A stretch of DNA of 47,301 nucleotides from Fragilaria crotonensis (Eukaryota > Bacillariophyta > Fragilariophyceae > Fragilariales > Fragilariaceae): assembly GCA_022925895.1 (NCBI GenBank), contig JAKSYS010000501.1:1-47301 (forward strand), given 5' to 3'. Positions 18,801 to 28,812 of the stretch are shown one piece after another. Made by a program: the position numbers and the translations under genes. Numbering within the stretch: position 1 is the stretch's first letter; each line of letters starts with the position of its first letter. The notes under the pieces are model-generated. The model was not told the DNA's origin. It saw only the letters and a program-made list of their open reading frames with translations, and searched no databases.

Positions 18801-21182
18801 ATAGGCAGAATAGTTGGTGTTTGTTGTAAGACCATAACGGAATGGGTTGCGCATCAAGTCAAGATGTAGTCGATGGAAGGGATCGGTACCTTCACGTTGC
18901 GGGTCTTGTTTCGAGCACGTTTTTGGCTGATAGATATACGGAGAGGCCAAGTGTTTGGATCAATGGTTGGAGAGAGTACATGGTCATTCCAGGTTTGGTG
19001 AAGAGATCCAACCATTAGATTTCGGAAATTGCGGTAAGCAAGGCGTCGAGCAACAAGCTCGAGAGGTAGAGTGGTTACGGATCGTCGTTGATCAGGGTTG
19101 ATGGTGTCAACAGTGTCAGCAAAGTGGTCTTCTGCTGGTGAAGAGTCAGATTCAAGGTTGACATTGGGTAAAGATATGGCTGAGAAGGCTTGATGTGGTG
19201 GTAGTTCACGGCGTAGGATGGGCCACGTGTACGTAGAATTGTTTGGAAGTTGGATGGTGGTGGCACGATTGTGAATCAAGACACTGAAGTTTTGTGTGCA
19301 TGATAGTGCGGTCAAGGAAAGTAGGCGATGGCTGAGGCCTTCAACATAGTAGACATCAGTTAGGCCAAGGATGGATTTCATACCATCATCAGTAGTGAAG
19401 GGACATTCTGTGGTGCCTTTGTAGGTAGACAATTTAGTACTGCCATCAGCAAGGGAGACAGGTACACTGCAGGGTGTGACATCATGGAGGTCACTGAAGA
19501 CTGGTGTGTAGTGGCTGGTTGCACCACTGTCAGGAAGCCAATTTTCAAGAAGAGGTGGGCCAAAACGTTGATGAGGAGATTGTGGGTCATCAGGGAAATA
19601 GTATGTGGCTCCAGAATTGGGAGGAGAGTGATTGCCAGAAGGTTGAAAGTCTTGATCAAGGAGGTGTTGGTTGATCTCCATTTGGGGGAGGGCTGGGTTT
19701 GGCCATGGGATTGAGTCAGGAGTGTCATCCATTGGGTCAAGAGATGAAGCACGGAAAGCTTGGTGATAAACATTTTCTTGCATGTTTTCTCCTGAGTCAG
19801 TGACAAAGTAGGCTCGTTGTTGATTGCGGGAGCGGAATTTTCATTGTTCGAAGATGATCGAGAGGATGGGCCTCGATTGGAAGTTGCATTGCGTGCGGGG
19901 TTGGTGCAGTTGCGGGAATAGTGACCGAGTCTGCCGCAGTTGTTGCAGACAATGTTTGCAGCATTGGATTGGTTGCGGTTTTGATTGTTAGTGTTACCGT
20001 TGGTAGATGGACGGTGATTTGAATTCGGCAGTTGACGAAGAGGTGGTCGATTTGTACGCTGTTGTTGCGTTGATGGACGTGTTGACGGAGCGTTGGTGCG
20101 ACGGTGGTTGTTGGTGTTTGCGGGGTTTGTCGCTGGGCGTTCGGTAAGGGAGGTCCACGGTGTTGTCGATGCTGTTGTCGGTTGGGATTGTTTCCACCAT
20201 TGTTGGTATAAGGACGTAGGATTGAGCTGAAAGCTTGTTGTTGTCGTTGAGTGAAGTTTCGAACGGTGCCTTGTTGTGGACGGAAAGTCGTTTGGCGTGC
20301 AGAGTTTGCATGTTGATTAAAGTGGCGGTGACTCATAGATGGGATTGTAAGACCACGGGATTCATCGATGTTGAGAAGATGACTTTCAAGTTCGGAGAAT
20401 TGTGGCAGAGCTTCGTCGTTTAGTTCGGCGCGGCGAATGTCGGCATCAAAACGTTGGTATGATGCAGCATAAAAGGAATGATTGCTTCCTCCACGGACAG
20501 TTCTTTTAATCAGTTCGGCATCAGAGTTTGGTATTCCAGCATGGTAACAATCACGCGAGATGGTGCGGATGCGGTTAAGATAGGAAGTAGCAACTTCGTT
20601 GTGCGGTTGTTTGATAGAGCAAAGCTTCGCGAGTGCGTTCAATATGATCTGGCGTTAAGGAGCACAGTGGCGACGCAGGGTGAAGATAGCAGTTCTTGCA
20701 TCTGGAGGTCCATCAATGATGTGTTTTTGACAGGGTTCACTGATGTTGGTGAAGATCAAGTTGTAGAGAGCTGTGCCAACAAATGGATGGGAGTAACATA
20801 TTTGTTGGGGCCAAAGATCAAAGACTTGGCGAGTCCAGGGGGAAATGTTACAGACAATGCGGAGATTGTCCATAAAAGTATTGAAATGGCGTCGACGGGC
20901 TTGTAAATCTGTTGGATAGGCCAGTTTGCGAAGATTTGCATTTTTGGCGTACTTCAGAAGAGTCTTTGTTAGATCTTCAATCGGAGGATAGGTGAAATCA
21001 GTCCGGGTGGAAGATGTCAGCACATCAGGTGATGTGGGCTTCAACTGTTTTGGATCTTCTTCAGAGTCATGGTCAGTATCATTGTCAAAGAATGTTTCAA
21101 TTGTTGGTGGATAGGAAAAGGTAGCGTGGGTCGCCGGGCGCGGAGTTTGTTGACGGGACTCAAGGTTTTGAGTTTTTGTCAT
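15877..21182 (-). CDS. Copia Gag-Pol polyprotein, frames broken
   Basis: Gag starts at 21182. An in-frame TAA lies at 20655-20657 and the same frame continues to 19797. The CCHC knuckle CNNCGRLGHYSRNC is encoded at 19906-19947 in another frame. Protease: WLPDSGATS, active-site Asp near 19531. Integrase in the 18950 frame: Asp31, Asp100, Glu136 (35 residues between the last two), followed after a frame step by RVFGCPTFFKR and GIFLGFPENSAGWLIY. Reverse transcriptase: KARLVARG near 17500, FFVDDM near 16961-16980. RNase H: MSTSEAEYMA near 16296 and QLADILTKTQ. These define Ty1/copia order. At least six frame steps occur, most equal to one missing base. LTR similarity suggests recent insertion, so some steps may be sequence errors; whether this copy is active cannot be told. 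Confidence 0.9.
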
Positions 21183-24100
21183 TTTGTTGATTTATTTCCG
21201 GTCATTGAGGGGTTTTGTGTAGATTTGGGTATTGACATTTTCGACGGTTGAAGAATTTCGTCCTCATGTTTTGGGAGCAGCGACGGATTTAGTGACGGAT
21301 TTTGTTGCACGGGGTTCGAATCCGTAGGTGATGTGTTTTTGGAACGTATATTTTCGGTCGCGGTAGAAAATGTTGTCAAAACCGGGTGGTTGGGGTTCGA
21401 GTCGGTTGTAGCCGGGACGTGAGGTGTTTTTGCGTTTTTCGGCGTTATGATGCTTGAAAAAGCGTCAGAAATGCGCTGAAGTGGTCCAGGTGTTGCATTT
21501 GCCGATTGAGGTGACCTTGAGGGTGTTTCTGTGTGCGAAGTGTCGGTTTCAGGCGAGTTTTGCTGTGAAATCGCGAGATTTTGTTGTGTTCCGGGCAGAG
21601 ATTGAGTTTCTTGCACTTGTTCCGGATTTTCAGCAGTATTGGCGTCGTTTTGCGTGGAAATTTCGCGTGCAGTGTCGTTTTGTGCAGGAATTTCGTGCTG
21701 GAGGTCCGGGGTTCGAGTCGGGGCTGATTTAGTGACGAACGTCGTGTTTGTACCGCTAGAAAAGCGTGATGTGTACCCGTAAACGTGTTTTTATCCTCTT
21801 GGAATTTAATTACTGGTTGACTTTCAGCTAAATCTTGCGCATTTGGACAGAAATTGCTGTCGTGCATAGAAATAGGTAAGTCACCAGTAAAATATCCAGG
21901 ATAATTCAATTGAGGTGGACTAGACTCACCTGTTCCATCAAGATTGATGGGTGAGTCAGGTCCCCTTGAATCAATATATGGGTATTCTGGGTGGTTGTGT
22001 TTCTCTCGATAGAAATAAGAGAGGTGATTGTTGAAAAGTTGCAATTCGGGATCACGGAGGGCATCATTGAGATGCGGAGCGCCCAGGCTCGATAAACGTT
22101 GTTTCCAAATGGGAAATGGTGTAAACTGGGATCAAGCGGATAGCCAGGGAAAATGGAATCTTTGTGGGATCACGGGCAATGTGATACATTTGTGAGTGCT
22201 CATTTCGCCAAAGTTCAGCAGGATTATGCTGAATCCAGTCTGGGTCATCCAAATTGTAGGTTTGGAGAGGCTTGGCAGCTTGCTTGTAGAATAGGGACTT
22301 GACTGATTCCTTGGTGTAGGGATTTCCATCAGGATCAATGATGATTGGTTGTTGGTCATGATCAAGGGTGACAGGGAAGATTCCAGCTCTTGCTGTTGGG
22401 ATGGCCATTTCAGTTGGAGAGCCATAAGAATAGGTTGGGCCACAGAGTGGTGAACCTTGGAAGATAACACCATGTGAAGGTGGGCAGTTCTTGGGAAGGA
22501 TGCCTGTTGGATCTTTTGGATCAATCAGTTGCACAACGCGGAATAGGATGTACTCAGAATGCGGTAGAAAATCGATTGAGTCATTGGCAGAATTGGTTGC
22601 AATTGGGGTGACTGTCTGCAGGGCATCAATGTAACGTAGGGGATCATGATACTGAAGATTCATGATAGTTGTGATGTTGAATGGTTTGCAAACAACAAAA
22701 TTGATGGCAAGGGCTGTGTCAGTGGAGTATGAAGTGGCCAGCTGAACATCTGAAGGTTTGGTAACCATTGGGAAGGAAACTGAGAAGGCAGTGAGCAGGT
22801 GGTCTGCTGGTGGTAGATTGCCAACAATGATCTCATACTGAGAGAATTCAGGGTCTCTGGAGATGCAGATTTTGTGGTGAGCCATGCCATGTTGAAGGAT
22901 GGCAAACGGATGAACTCTTGAGCAATGTGTAGTGCTGTGGCTTGGGTGTCTGCATGGGTGTCAAAGGTATTGACAAAGGCAGTTGTGAATGGATTTGCAG
23001 CTCTGAATTGTGATTCAATATGTGTGACACTTGATTGGAGATTTTCAAGTTGATGATGGGTTAATTCATCGGGTGGCATCGGGAACTGATCAATATCCTG
23101 GAAGGTGTCTTGAATGAAGTAGGGTAGTTTTCGGAATGTTGTTGACTTGGGAAATAAACTGAGTGCTGCAGCCGAAGAGTTGATATCACGAGCGATTTCG
23201 TGAAGATTTCAGGGTAGAAGAGATGCTTTGGGTATCCAAGTGTGTTGTAGTTTCTGTGATGAACAAGGTACATCATTCTCAGAGCATAGATAAATGCAGT
23301 TGCACACTTTGACATGATTTCTGACTGATCATCATCCAGGTCATTGAAGGAAGATGGGAGGTTCTGCGGAAATAGTTCACGTTGTGGCGATCGCAGATGT
23401 GCGAGCAATAGATAGGTTGCCCGATTCAGTGTGTGGGTCATGCATTCGACTGATAGAATGTCAGACAAGGGGCGTCCCATATGGTAGGGAGCTCGTGTGA
23501 TGTGAAGGGATCGACTGTTGATTGAATAGAAATACCAGAAAAGGTGGTGCCGATTGATATCACGGATGTAGTTCACAGCCGGGGGTGCATCCAAATAGTT
23601 CAGGCAGAAAGATGCAATGGTGATGCTTGTGTTAACGCAGATTGGCAAGTCGCGGAGGCGAATAGGGCCATTTTTTGTCATCATGTAGAATAGCATCTGG
23701 GAAGGATAGCTCTGCGGGAGCATTGTAGTCCTCTTCTTGGAACATTCGGAAAGGGTTGAGATGAATTTCCGAAAGATTATCGTCGGGGCGATAGGGTGGG
23801 TCCGGGAATAAACTGGGTAGCATTCTTGCTGGTGGTTGGTACTCTGAAGGTAAGTCTTCTTCTTGGGCTTCATTTGCTGAGAGTAAGTCGTTGGGTTGGT
23901 CATCATCAAATGATTTGTTTTCCTCCATGCAAAGCATTGCGAAGTGTCCTTCATCATCATGTGAGTGAAAAGGAGGAGAAACAGGGTAAGCAAAACTGTT
24001 GTCATTACTAGGTAAATTATTACTGTCAGAGTAATAATTTATCCCAGTGTTGATTTCAGGGTTGTCCTCATCAGGTAAATCCTCAAGTTTGATTGGAACA

Positions 24101-24657
24101 GGGTGCTGGACTTCATCATGAAGAGTGGCTTGACTGCTTGTAGGGTTTGTGTTGGACAACGTGCAGTGGGCCAAGTGGGGAAGATTGAGTCCCGTGGTAT
24201 CGGTCTTAACAACTGTAGTCAAATATACAGTAGTGTCTCTGCAATGGTAAGGCGGGGAAGCACCGGTGGTTGGTGACGGCGTCCCAGGGCTTGGTGATAC
24301 ATCTGTACTGCGTACGGGAGAGCAGTAAGAGTAGGCTGGCGAACAGAAGGGGTATCGCGGCGTAGAAAGGTCGGAGAAGCATCGCGGTGTGTTCGCTGTA
24401 TTAGAGCGCGGAGTGTAGCTCTCGGAGGAGCTCGAAGGGGGGTAGGCTGATGTTTTCGTCGACGTCAGCGTATCCGGGAATGATGACATCATGGTTCTCA
24501 TCAATGACGTCAGGACGGTTCTGATACGGTTGGAGGGCGCTTTCCAGGTGAGCGAGTAAATTTTGTGGGTGACAAGTGTCCAGCGAGCGAAGAGATTCTG
24601 GGGGGTTGTCTGTTTCAGAATTTTGCAAAGTTCCAACGTCAAGAACTGCACTTTCAT
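21179..24657 (-). CDS. Extra 5' ORF of the copia element, part 2 (unrecognised, several frames)
   Basis: Overlapping open frames 24657-23632, 24005-23061, 23079-22660, 22885-22064, 22044-21445 and 21616-21179 succeed each other with single-frame steps, reading as one long protein of about 1,000 or more residues interrupted by indels. The first part is Ser/Pro/Tyr-rich, then acidic. The middle (about 23640-22064) looks globular, with segments such as CATAFIYALRMMYLVHHRNY and VVQLIDPKDPTGILPKNCPP; the last part is again Ser/Pro/Asn-rich. No domain is recognised. The final frame ends in TGA overlapping the Gag ATG (ATGA at 21182-21179). It may be continuous with part 1 or be a second protein. 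Confidence 0.6.
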
Positions 24658-26323
24658 CTCTTCGATTCTCGAATGTTTCGAGGATGGGATCCGTTGGAGT
24701 GTCTTCTTCTGGTTCTTCAGCGGGGGAAACGGCGGTTAATGCGGTGCTGACGAGGCGTAGGGCGGTTTTCAAAGTGTCCAAATCGCCATTGCCGTAATTT
24801 TCGGGCAGATTGCGAAGGAAGTGGCGGAAGAGCAGGAGTTTCTTTTGGGTTCCTTTCGGTGGCTCTTTTTCGGGATTGCGGTGAAGATCTTCAAGGGCTT
24901 CAACAAGGGAAAGCAGATCTTGGTGGAGGGTTTGTAAACCCTTAGAGTCGTCATGTTCGACGAGTGTTTCGACAAGGCGGGGAAGGTTGTATGTAACGCC
25001 TTCCGGGTTGCGCTCAAGGGCATGAGTGGAGCTTCGTTTCGGCGGCCATGTCAGGTTAATTTTCGAGCAAGCATGGTCGCGGGTGTTCTTCAGAATTGAT
25101 TGCAGCTTCTTAAAAGGGCTTGTGTAGACCGTTTTTGGTTGTCCTTTGGTAGTTGTATCCATCATCGTTGTAGTGTTGTCCATAGTAGTCGTTGTGTCCG
25201 TAGTAGTGTTCAAATCATTCGTTTGTGTCGTCAATTCGGCCGCGTTGGGGGATCTTGATAGCAATTGTTTGCTCTTCGACCAGATGAGGGTCGGAATTCG
25301 GAAGAAGGGGAGCGCTGCGGGTTTTCTGTCATCATCTTGGTTGTTGGAAAGGAGTGGGACAACACTCTGAGTAGTAGTATCTGTAGGTCGCTCATCTTGG
25401 TGGCGAGCGGGATCATCCTCGACACGGCGAGGGAAAATAAAGAGTCTGCGCTTCGGAGGGGTCTGGAATGCTTCATCAGACATGGGGTAGGCCGCAAAAG
25501 TAGGGATGGTAGGGTCGGGACAAGAAGCAATATTGGTCGATGGACGGTCGACGGCGGCAGTAGTATTCGTTGGATCCTTGGTAACGTTGGTAGTTTCTTC
25601 AGTTGGCATGCTTTCGTTGGTTTCTTCTTCTTCTTCTTCTTGATGATGATGATGCTTGGGCTTCTTGATAATCTTCTTGTCCATTTCAGTAGTAATCACA
25701 GTCGAGTCGAGGTCGCGAAATTCCTCGAGAATAGTATCGATATCGTCGTCGTTGGTGGCGCCACTTTTGTTGGAGAAAGTGCGCTTCTTCTTGGTTGGGT
25801 CCTTCTTAATCTTCTGATCGTCACCAGAAGTAGGGGTAGTCGGGAACATAAGGTTGGCAAGCTTGGATTTCTTTGGGGATCCGTATGCTAAGGCTCCATG
25901 GTAGAGGAAAGGGTGAGTGGGAGTGCCTTCAGGGACTGGACTACTGCCAAGGGTGGCAGGGACATCATTGATGTCATCAAAGGTCTCAGTGTTGACAGGC
26001 TTGGCCTTCTTGGGGCGGGTGGGAGTGGTAGTTGGGGTGTTGGTCTTCATGGTCAAGTCTTTGTTGTTGTTGTTGAACTTCAAGATTTGTTTTGTTGGGC
26101 TCTGGTCGTCAAGTTCCTGAGTTTTGGCGGGAGGTAGTTTCGTAGTTGCACTGTCGCATAACTGTAGTTTTTCAACGGCGTGTCCGAGTGCTAGTGCGGT
26201 AGACGTAGACGTTGTCGTAGTAGTAGTAGGTACGGTAGTGTCGTGCTTCTGGACGGTGCCAGTAGACGAGTAGACCTTCGACGGTAGTGTGCCTCTGATC
26301 GGTGGTACAAGGCGAGCAACCAT
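24401..26323 (-). CDS. Extra 5' ORF of the copia element, part 1 (unrecognised, 640 residues)
   Basis: An uninterrupted frame whose ATG straddles the LTR/PBS junction (26321-26323). The product is rich in Thr, Asp, Pro and Lys, with poly-Thr, HHHH and EEEEEE tracts and TxxTxT runs, then a more ordered helical part near the C-terminus (LPRLVETLVEHDDSKGLQTL... KLLLFRHFLRNLPENYG). No Gag, zinc knuckle, protease or envelope signature is seen. The frame could start further upstream inside the LTR (26413). It occupies the place where Gag would be expected, yet a recognisable Gag lies 3 kb further on. Disorder followed by helices is compatible with a structural or nucleic-acid-binding role, but that is inference. 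Confidence 0.7.
   Translation of the reverse strand: MVARLVPPIRGTLPSKVYSSTGTVQKHDTTVPTTTTTTSTSTALALGHAVEKLQLCDSATTKLPPAKTQELDDQSPTKQILKFNNNNKDLTMKTNTPTTTPTRPKKAKPVNTETFDDINDVPATLGSSPVPEGTPTHPFLYHGALAYGSPKKSKLANLMFPTTPTSGDDQKIKKDPTKKKRTFSNKSGATNDDDIDTILEEFRDLDSTVITTEMDKKIIKKPKHHHHQEEEEEETNESMPTEETTNVTKDPTNTTAAVDRPSTNIASCPDPTIPTFAAYPMSDEAFQTPPKRRLFIFPRRVEDDPARHQDERPTDTTTQSVVPLLSNNQDDDRKPAALPFFRIPTLIWSKSKQLLSRSPNAAELTTQTNDLNTTTDTTTTMDNTTTMMDTTTKGQPKTVYTSPFKKLQSILKNTRDHACSKINLTWPPKRSSTHALERNPEGVTYNLPRLVETLVEHDDSKGLQTLHQDLLSLVEALEDLHRNPEKEPPKGTQKKLLLFRHFLRNLPENYGNGDLDTLKTALRLVSTALTAVSPAEEPEEDTPTDPILETFENRRDESAVLDVGTLQNSETDNPPESLRSLDTCHPQNLLAHLESALQPYQNRPDVIDENHDVIIPGYADVDENISLPPFELLRELHSAL
26305..26322 (-). 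promoter_or_regulatory. Primer-binding site candidate
   Basis: Directly after the 5' LTR the minus strand reads TGGTTGCTCGCCTTGTAC. The leading TGG would pair with a tRNA CCA end, with no spacer. It is not the initiator-Met half-tRNA site common in plant and fly copia. The cognate tRNA (3' end GGCGAGCAACCA) cannot be identified from this window. Confidence 0.7.
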
Positions 26324-26822
26324 GACAGTATTCGTGTAGACGGTACGCGAGTACTGGCCGACAGTACGCTGAAGGACGGTAGGTCCGGCGTACGCATGAC
26401 GGACTTGGAGCACAGGCCACTGGCGGACATGGCTTTGGGCGACGTAGTAGGGTTGACCATGGTGAATGTAAGTAGTACAAATGTGTAGATATGTAGTGGA
26501 ACAATAGGAGGGAAGTAAAGGCCTTTACTTTGTGTGTTAATGAAAGTTGTAGATGTAGAATAATGAGAATAGAAATGGGGGAACCAAATGATGAAAAAGT
26601 GAGGTGCAGATGAGACTCCGAGGGTAATGTAGATGGCATCCGATTTTGTACCAGGGGTCGTGTGTAGACCGGTACGTAGAAATGGGATGGCATCTACATT
26701 AGTCCGGATGGCATCTCAAATTCAAATGGTTACGCGGGACAAGAGGTCTGATTCTCAGGAGCTAGTGTTGTGACGGAAAGTGGTCAGACAAGTCTTGACG
26801 GTGCAACAGTAGATCTCTATCA
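26323..26822 (-). repeat. 5' LTR of the copia element (right)
   Basis: 500 bp, with the same ends as the left LTR and about 98.6% identity by hand. On the minus strand it should hold the element's promoter and transcription start. An open frame of over 100 codons runs through it in both copies but shows no domain. Confidence 0.95.
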
Positions 26823-26827
26823 GTAGA
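26823..26827. repeat. Target-site duplication GTAGA (right)
   Basis: Exact copy of the five bases at 15360-15364. Confidence 0.92.
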
Positions 26828-27445
26828 TGTTGTAGATTGTGTCTATACTCTGTACTCTGGACCGGTACCAGGTACACTGTTTGTCGTACGCGTGGCAATG
26901 AATTACAGTTAAATTACGATGATACAGTAACCGTTGCGCTCTATCATACGGTACATATGTAAAATCATTTGCAAGGTTACCGTTCGAAGTTCGAATTATA
27001 CACCCTGTCTGCTCGGAGCTCTGAGTACTGGATCCCCTGGTAGAAATGACCGTACAGCATCGGAGTACTCAGTTCTACGAAGTACCGATACCAAGTACAG
27101 TACTGTACCTGGTTTACTCGGCTTTCGCGCATGGAATTCGGCAGGTAAAGCCGAATGGAGATTCTGTTACTGTATCGGAGTACTGTACAACCGCAAGAAA
27201 CATGTACAAGTACCCGTAAAGTATGTAGAACATTTGTGACATGTGCGAACACATGCATACGCCGTGAGCATGCGAACGTTGAGTCATCGTCGCCTCTTCC
27301 CGTCACACACGCAAGAATCGGACTGTCGGCACGACTTGTTCGCGGTCGATGTTGTTCCGTAGACCGTAGATCTACTAGAGATTGCTTCATAGTAAGCTGT
27401 GCACTGGCAATTGATCTCACGACGTATTTGCATGACTGTTGAACC
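26828..27445. other. Intergenic, no gene seen
   Basis: No conserved frame is seen. It has many GTAC palindromes (26862-26877 and about 27080-27115). It forms the promoter side of the TLC gene, whose ATG has a good context (ACCATGGC). Confidence 0.55.
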
Positions 27446-28369
27446 ATGGCAACGACTCAATCAGCACTTGCGCAAGGCTTGGACCCCATTTCATCCTTCC
27501 TTCTCTACGCAATTAGAGTGACTTTGGATGACAATGGAGCATGGGAATGGAATCTGAGGTTGGTGGGAGTCGTTTCAGCAATTGTTCTAATGGTCATCAA
27601 GTTCACCTTTCACAAGGCCTATGGGATTGATTGGTTCTCCCTGACGAATGCGATTGTGACGGGTTTCGGAGCAGTTGTGGTTGTCTATCTCAACTCATAT
27701 GCGTCGGAAGCGATGACTGGATTTCCAGGTATGAAGATATTGTTATTTCTTGGTACACGTGCCGTATTTGAAAATGTATTATCTGTACAGTGGTTCAACG
27801 TCTCATTTACTTCTTCCACAGAGCCATTTCGGACGGCACAATGCGATGCCCCTCTAACGAGCCTGCATCGCATACTTCCTGCGGTAGCCATGGGATACGC
27901 CGTTATCGACGTTATCGATGGTTTTACAGTTGGACTAGACTTCTTGATTCACGGGATTTTGACGTTATCAGTGATGCTGTTCTTCTGTGAACTGGATAGA
28001 CCTCAGATTGTGGCACCATTTGTCATTATGGAATGCTCCACGATCTTCCTGAACTTTGTGCGAGCCACGTTTCTCGATGAGACGGGGAGTCTCGTGGTGC
28101 AGCTTCTGTTCGCGATCACATTCACTCTATGTCGCATTATCATTGTTCCTCCCTTGCATTTCCATGTGACGAAAGCTCTCTTCATGGCGGAAACGAATGA
28201 CTGTGACGGGCCCTACTTCAAGTGGGTCGTTCTTCTGTTCGGAGTGTTCTTCAATTCCTTGAATGCATTTTGGTTCTACAAACTAGTTCGCAAAGTGCGA
28301 CGAAAGCTGTCAGGTAAAGAGAAAATCAAAGACAAATTGTGTCTGACGAGCACAACTAAGACGGACTGA
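27446..28369 (+). CDS. TLC-domain multi-pass membrane protein
   Basis: The unspliced frame gives 307 residues with about six or seven hydrophobic helices. The C-terminal half matches the TLC (TRAM/LAG1/CLN8) domain of TLCD4/TMEM56-like proteins: CDAPLTSLHRILPAVAMGY, a His in FLIHGIL, VIMECSTIFLNFVRATFLDE, and a Lys-rich tail after the last helix, compatible with ER retention. The role is probably membrane lipid handling; ceramide synthase motifs are not evident. A likely 93-nt intron (27729-27821; G|GTATGA ... TTCTTCCACAG) is a multiple of three without stops, so the ORF reads through it. Removing it gives 276 residues and the junction GFPEPFRTAQCDAP, which I prefer because the skipped part lacks TLC character. 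Confidence 0.8.
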   Translation: MATTQSALAQGLDPISSFLLYAIRVTLDDNGAWEWNLRLVGVVSAIVLMVIKFTFHKAYGIDWFSLTNAIVTGFGAVVVVYLNSYASEAMTGFPGMKILLFLGTRAVFENVLSVQWFNVSFTSSTEPFRTAQCDAPLTSLHRILPAVAMGYAVIDVIDGFTVGLDFLIHGILTLSVMLFFCELDRPQIVAPFVIMECSTIFLNFVRATFLDETGSLVVQLLFAITFTLCRIIIVPPLHFHVTKALFMAETNDCDGPYFKWVVLLFGVFFNSLNAFWFYKLVRKVRRKLSGKEKIKDKLCLTSTTKTD

Positions 28370-28812
28370 GGATCCGGATCAAAACATAGTACCAGGTAGT
28401 CCTTTTCAAAACCAGAAAAGTTGTGAATCTACATATTAGGATGATGTAATACGACTGACGCCTGCCGTGAAATCATGTTTGGCATCAAATCCGTAAGAGC
28501 TCAACATTTACGAGCGGCTGCATTAATATTGAACGTCCTGATTATGCTGGGCTGATACGGACGCAATCACACCTACCAACTTTCTCGCTCATGTAACCGA
28601 TGAGAATTCCCCCCTTGATCGCTCCGAGCGATAGTCATGACAAGAACGGAATGCCCGACCCGACCAGTATCTTCCAACAACTTGATAGTAAAGGCACTTT
28701 AGAATGCTGTGCTCCGCGCCTAGCAGGAGCTGAGCCATCCAATATCAACGGTATAGATCAGGACAGTGTCCAAATGAATTTTTCTCGAACAAATCGGCTT
28801 TTGATATCCCAA
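28370..28812. other. Spacer between convergent genes, no gene seen
   Basis: 443 bp between the TLC gene and the basic minus-strand gene. No conserved frame or repeat is recognised beyond one TACCAGGTA site at 28389-28397. Confidence 0.5.

Larger units (their letters stand above)
15365..26822 (-). mobile_element. Complete Ty1/copia LTR retrotransposon, 11.46 kb
   Basis: The two LTRs (501 and 500 bp) start TG and end CA and are flanked by a 5-bp duplication GTAGA (15360-15364 and 26823-26827). Coding is on the minus strand, so the right LTR is 5'. The order protease, integrase, RT, RNase H is diagnostic of Ty1/copia. Internal sequence is about 10.46 kb, roughly twice the usual copia size, because some 5.1 kb of unrecognised coding sequence precedes Gag. 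Frames change many times, so this copy is either non-autonomous or affected by sequence errors. Confidence 0.95.

Noticed and set aside
21308-21326. tRNA-like B-box GGTTCGAATCC and two GGTTCGAGTC relatives near 21390 and 21705
   Set aside because: No acceptor, D or anticodon stem can be paired around them, the T-stem itself does not pair, and all lie within the copia 5' ORF.
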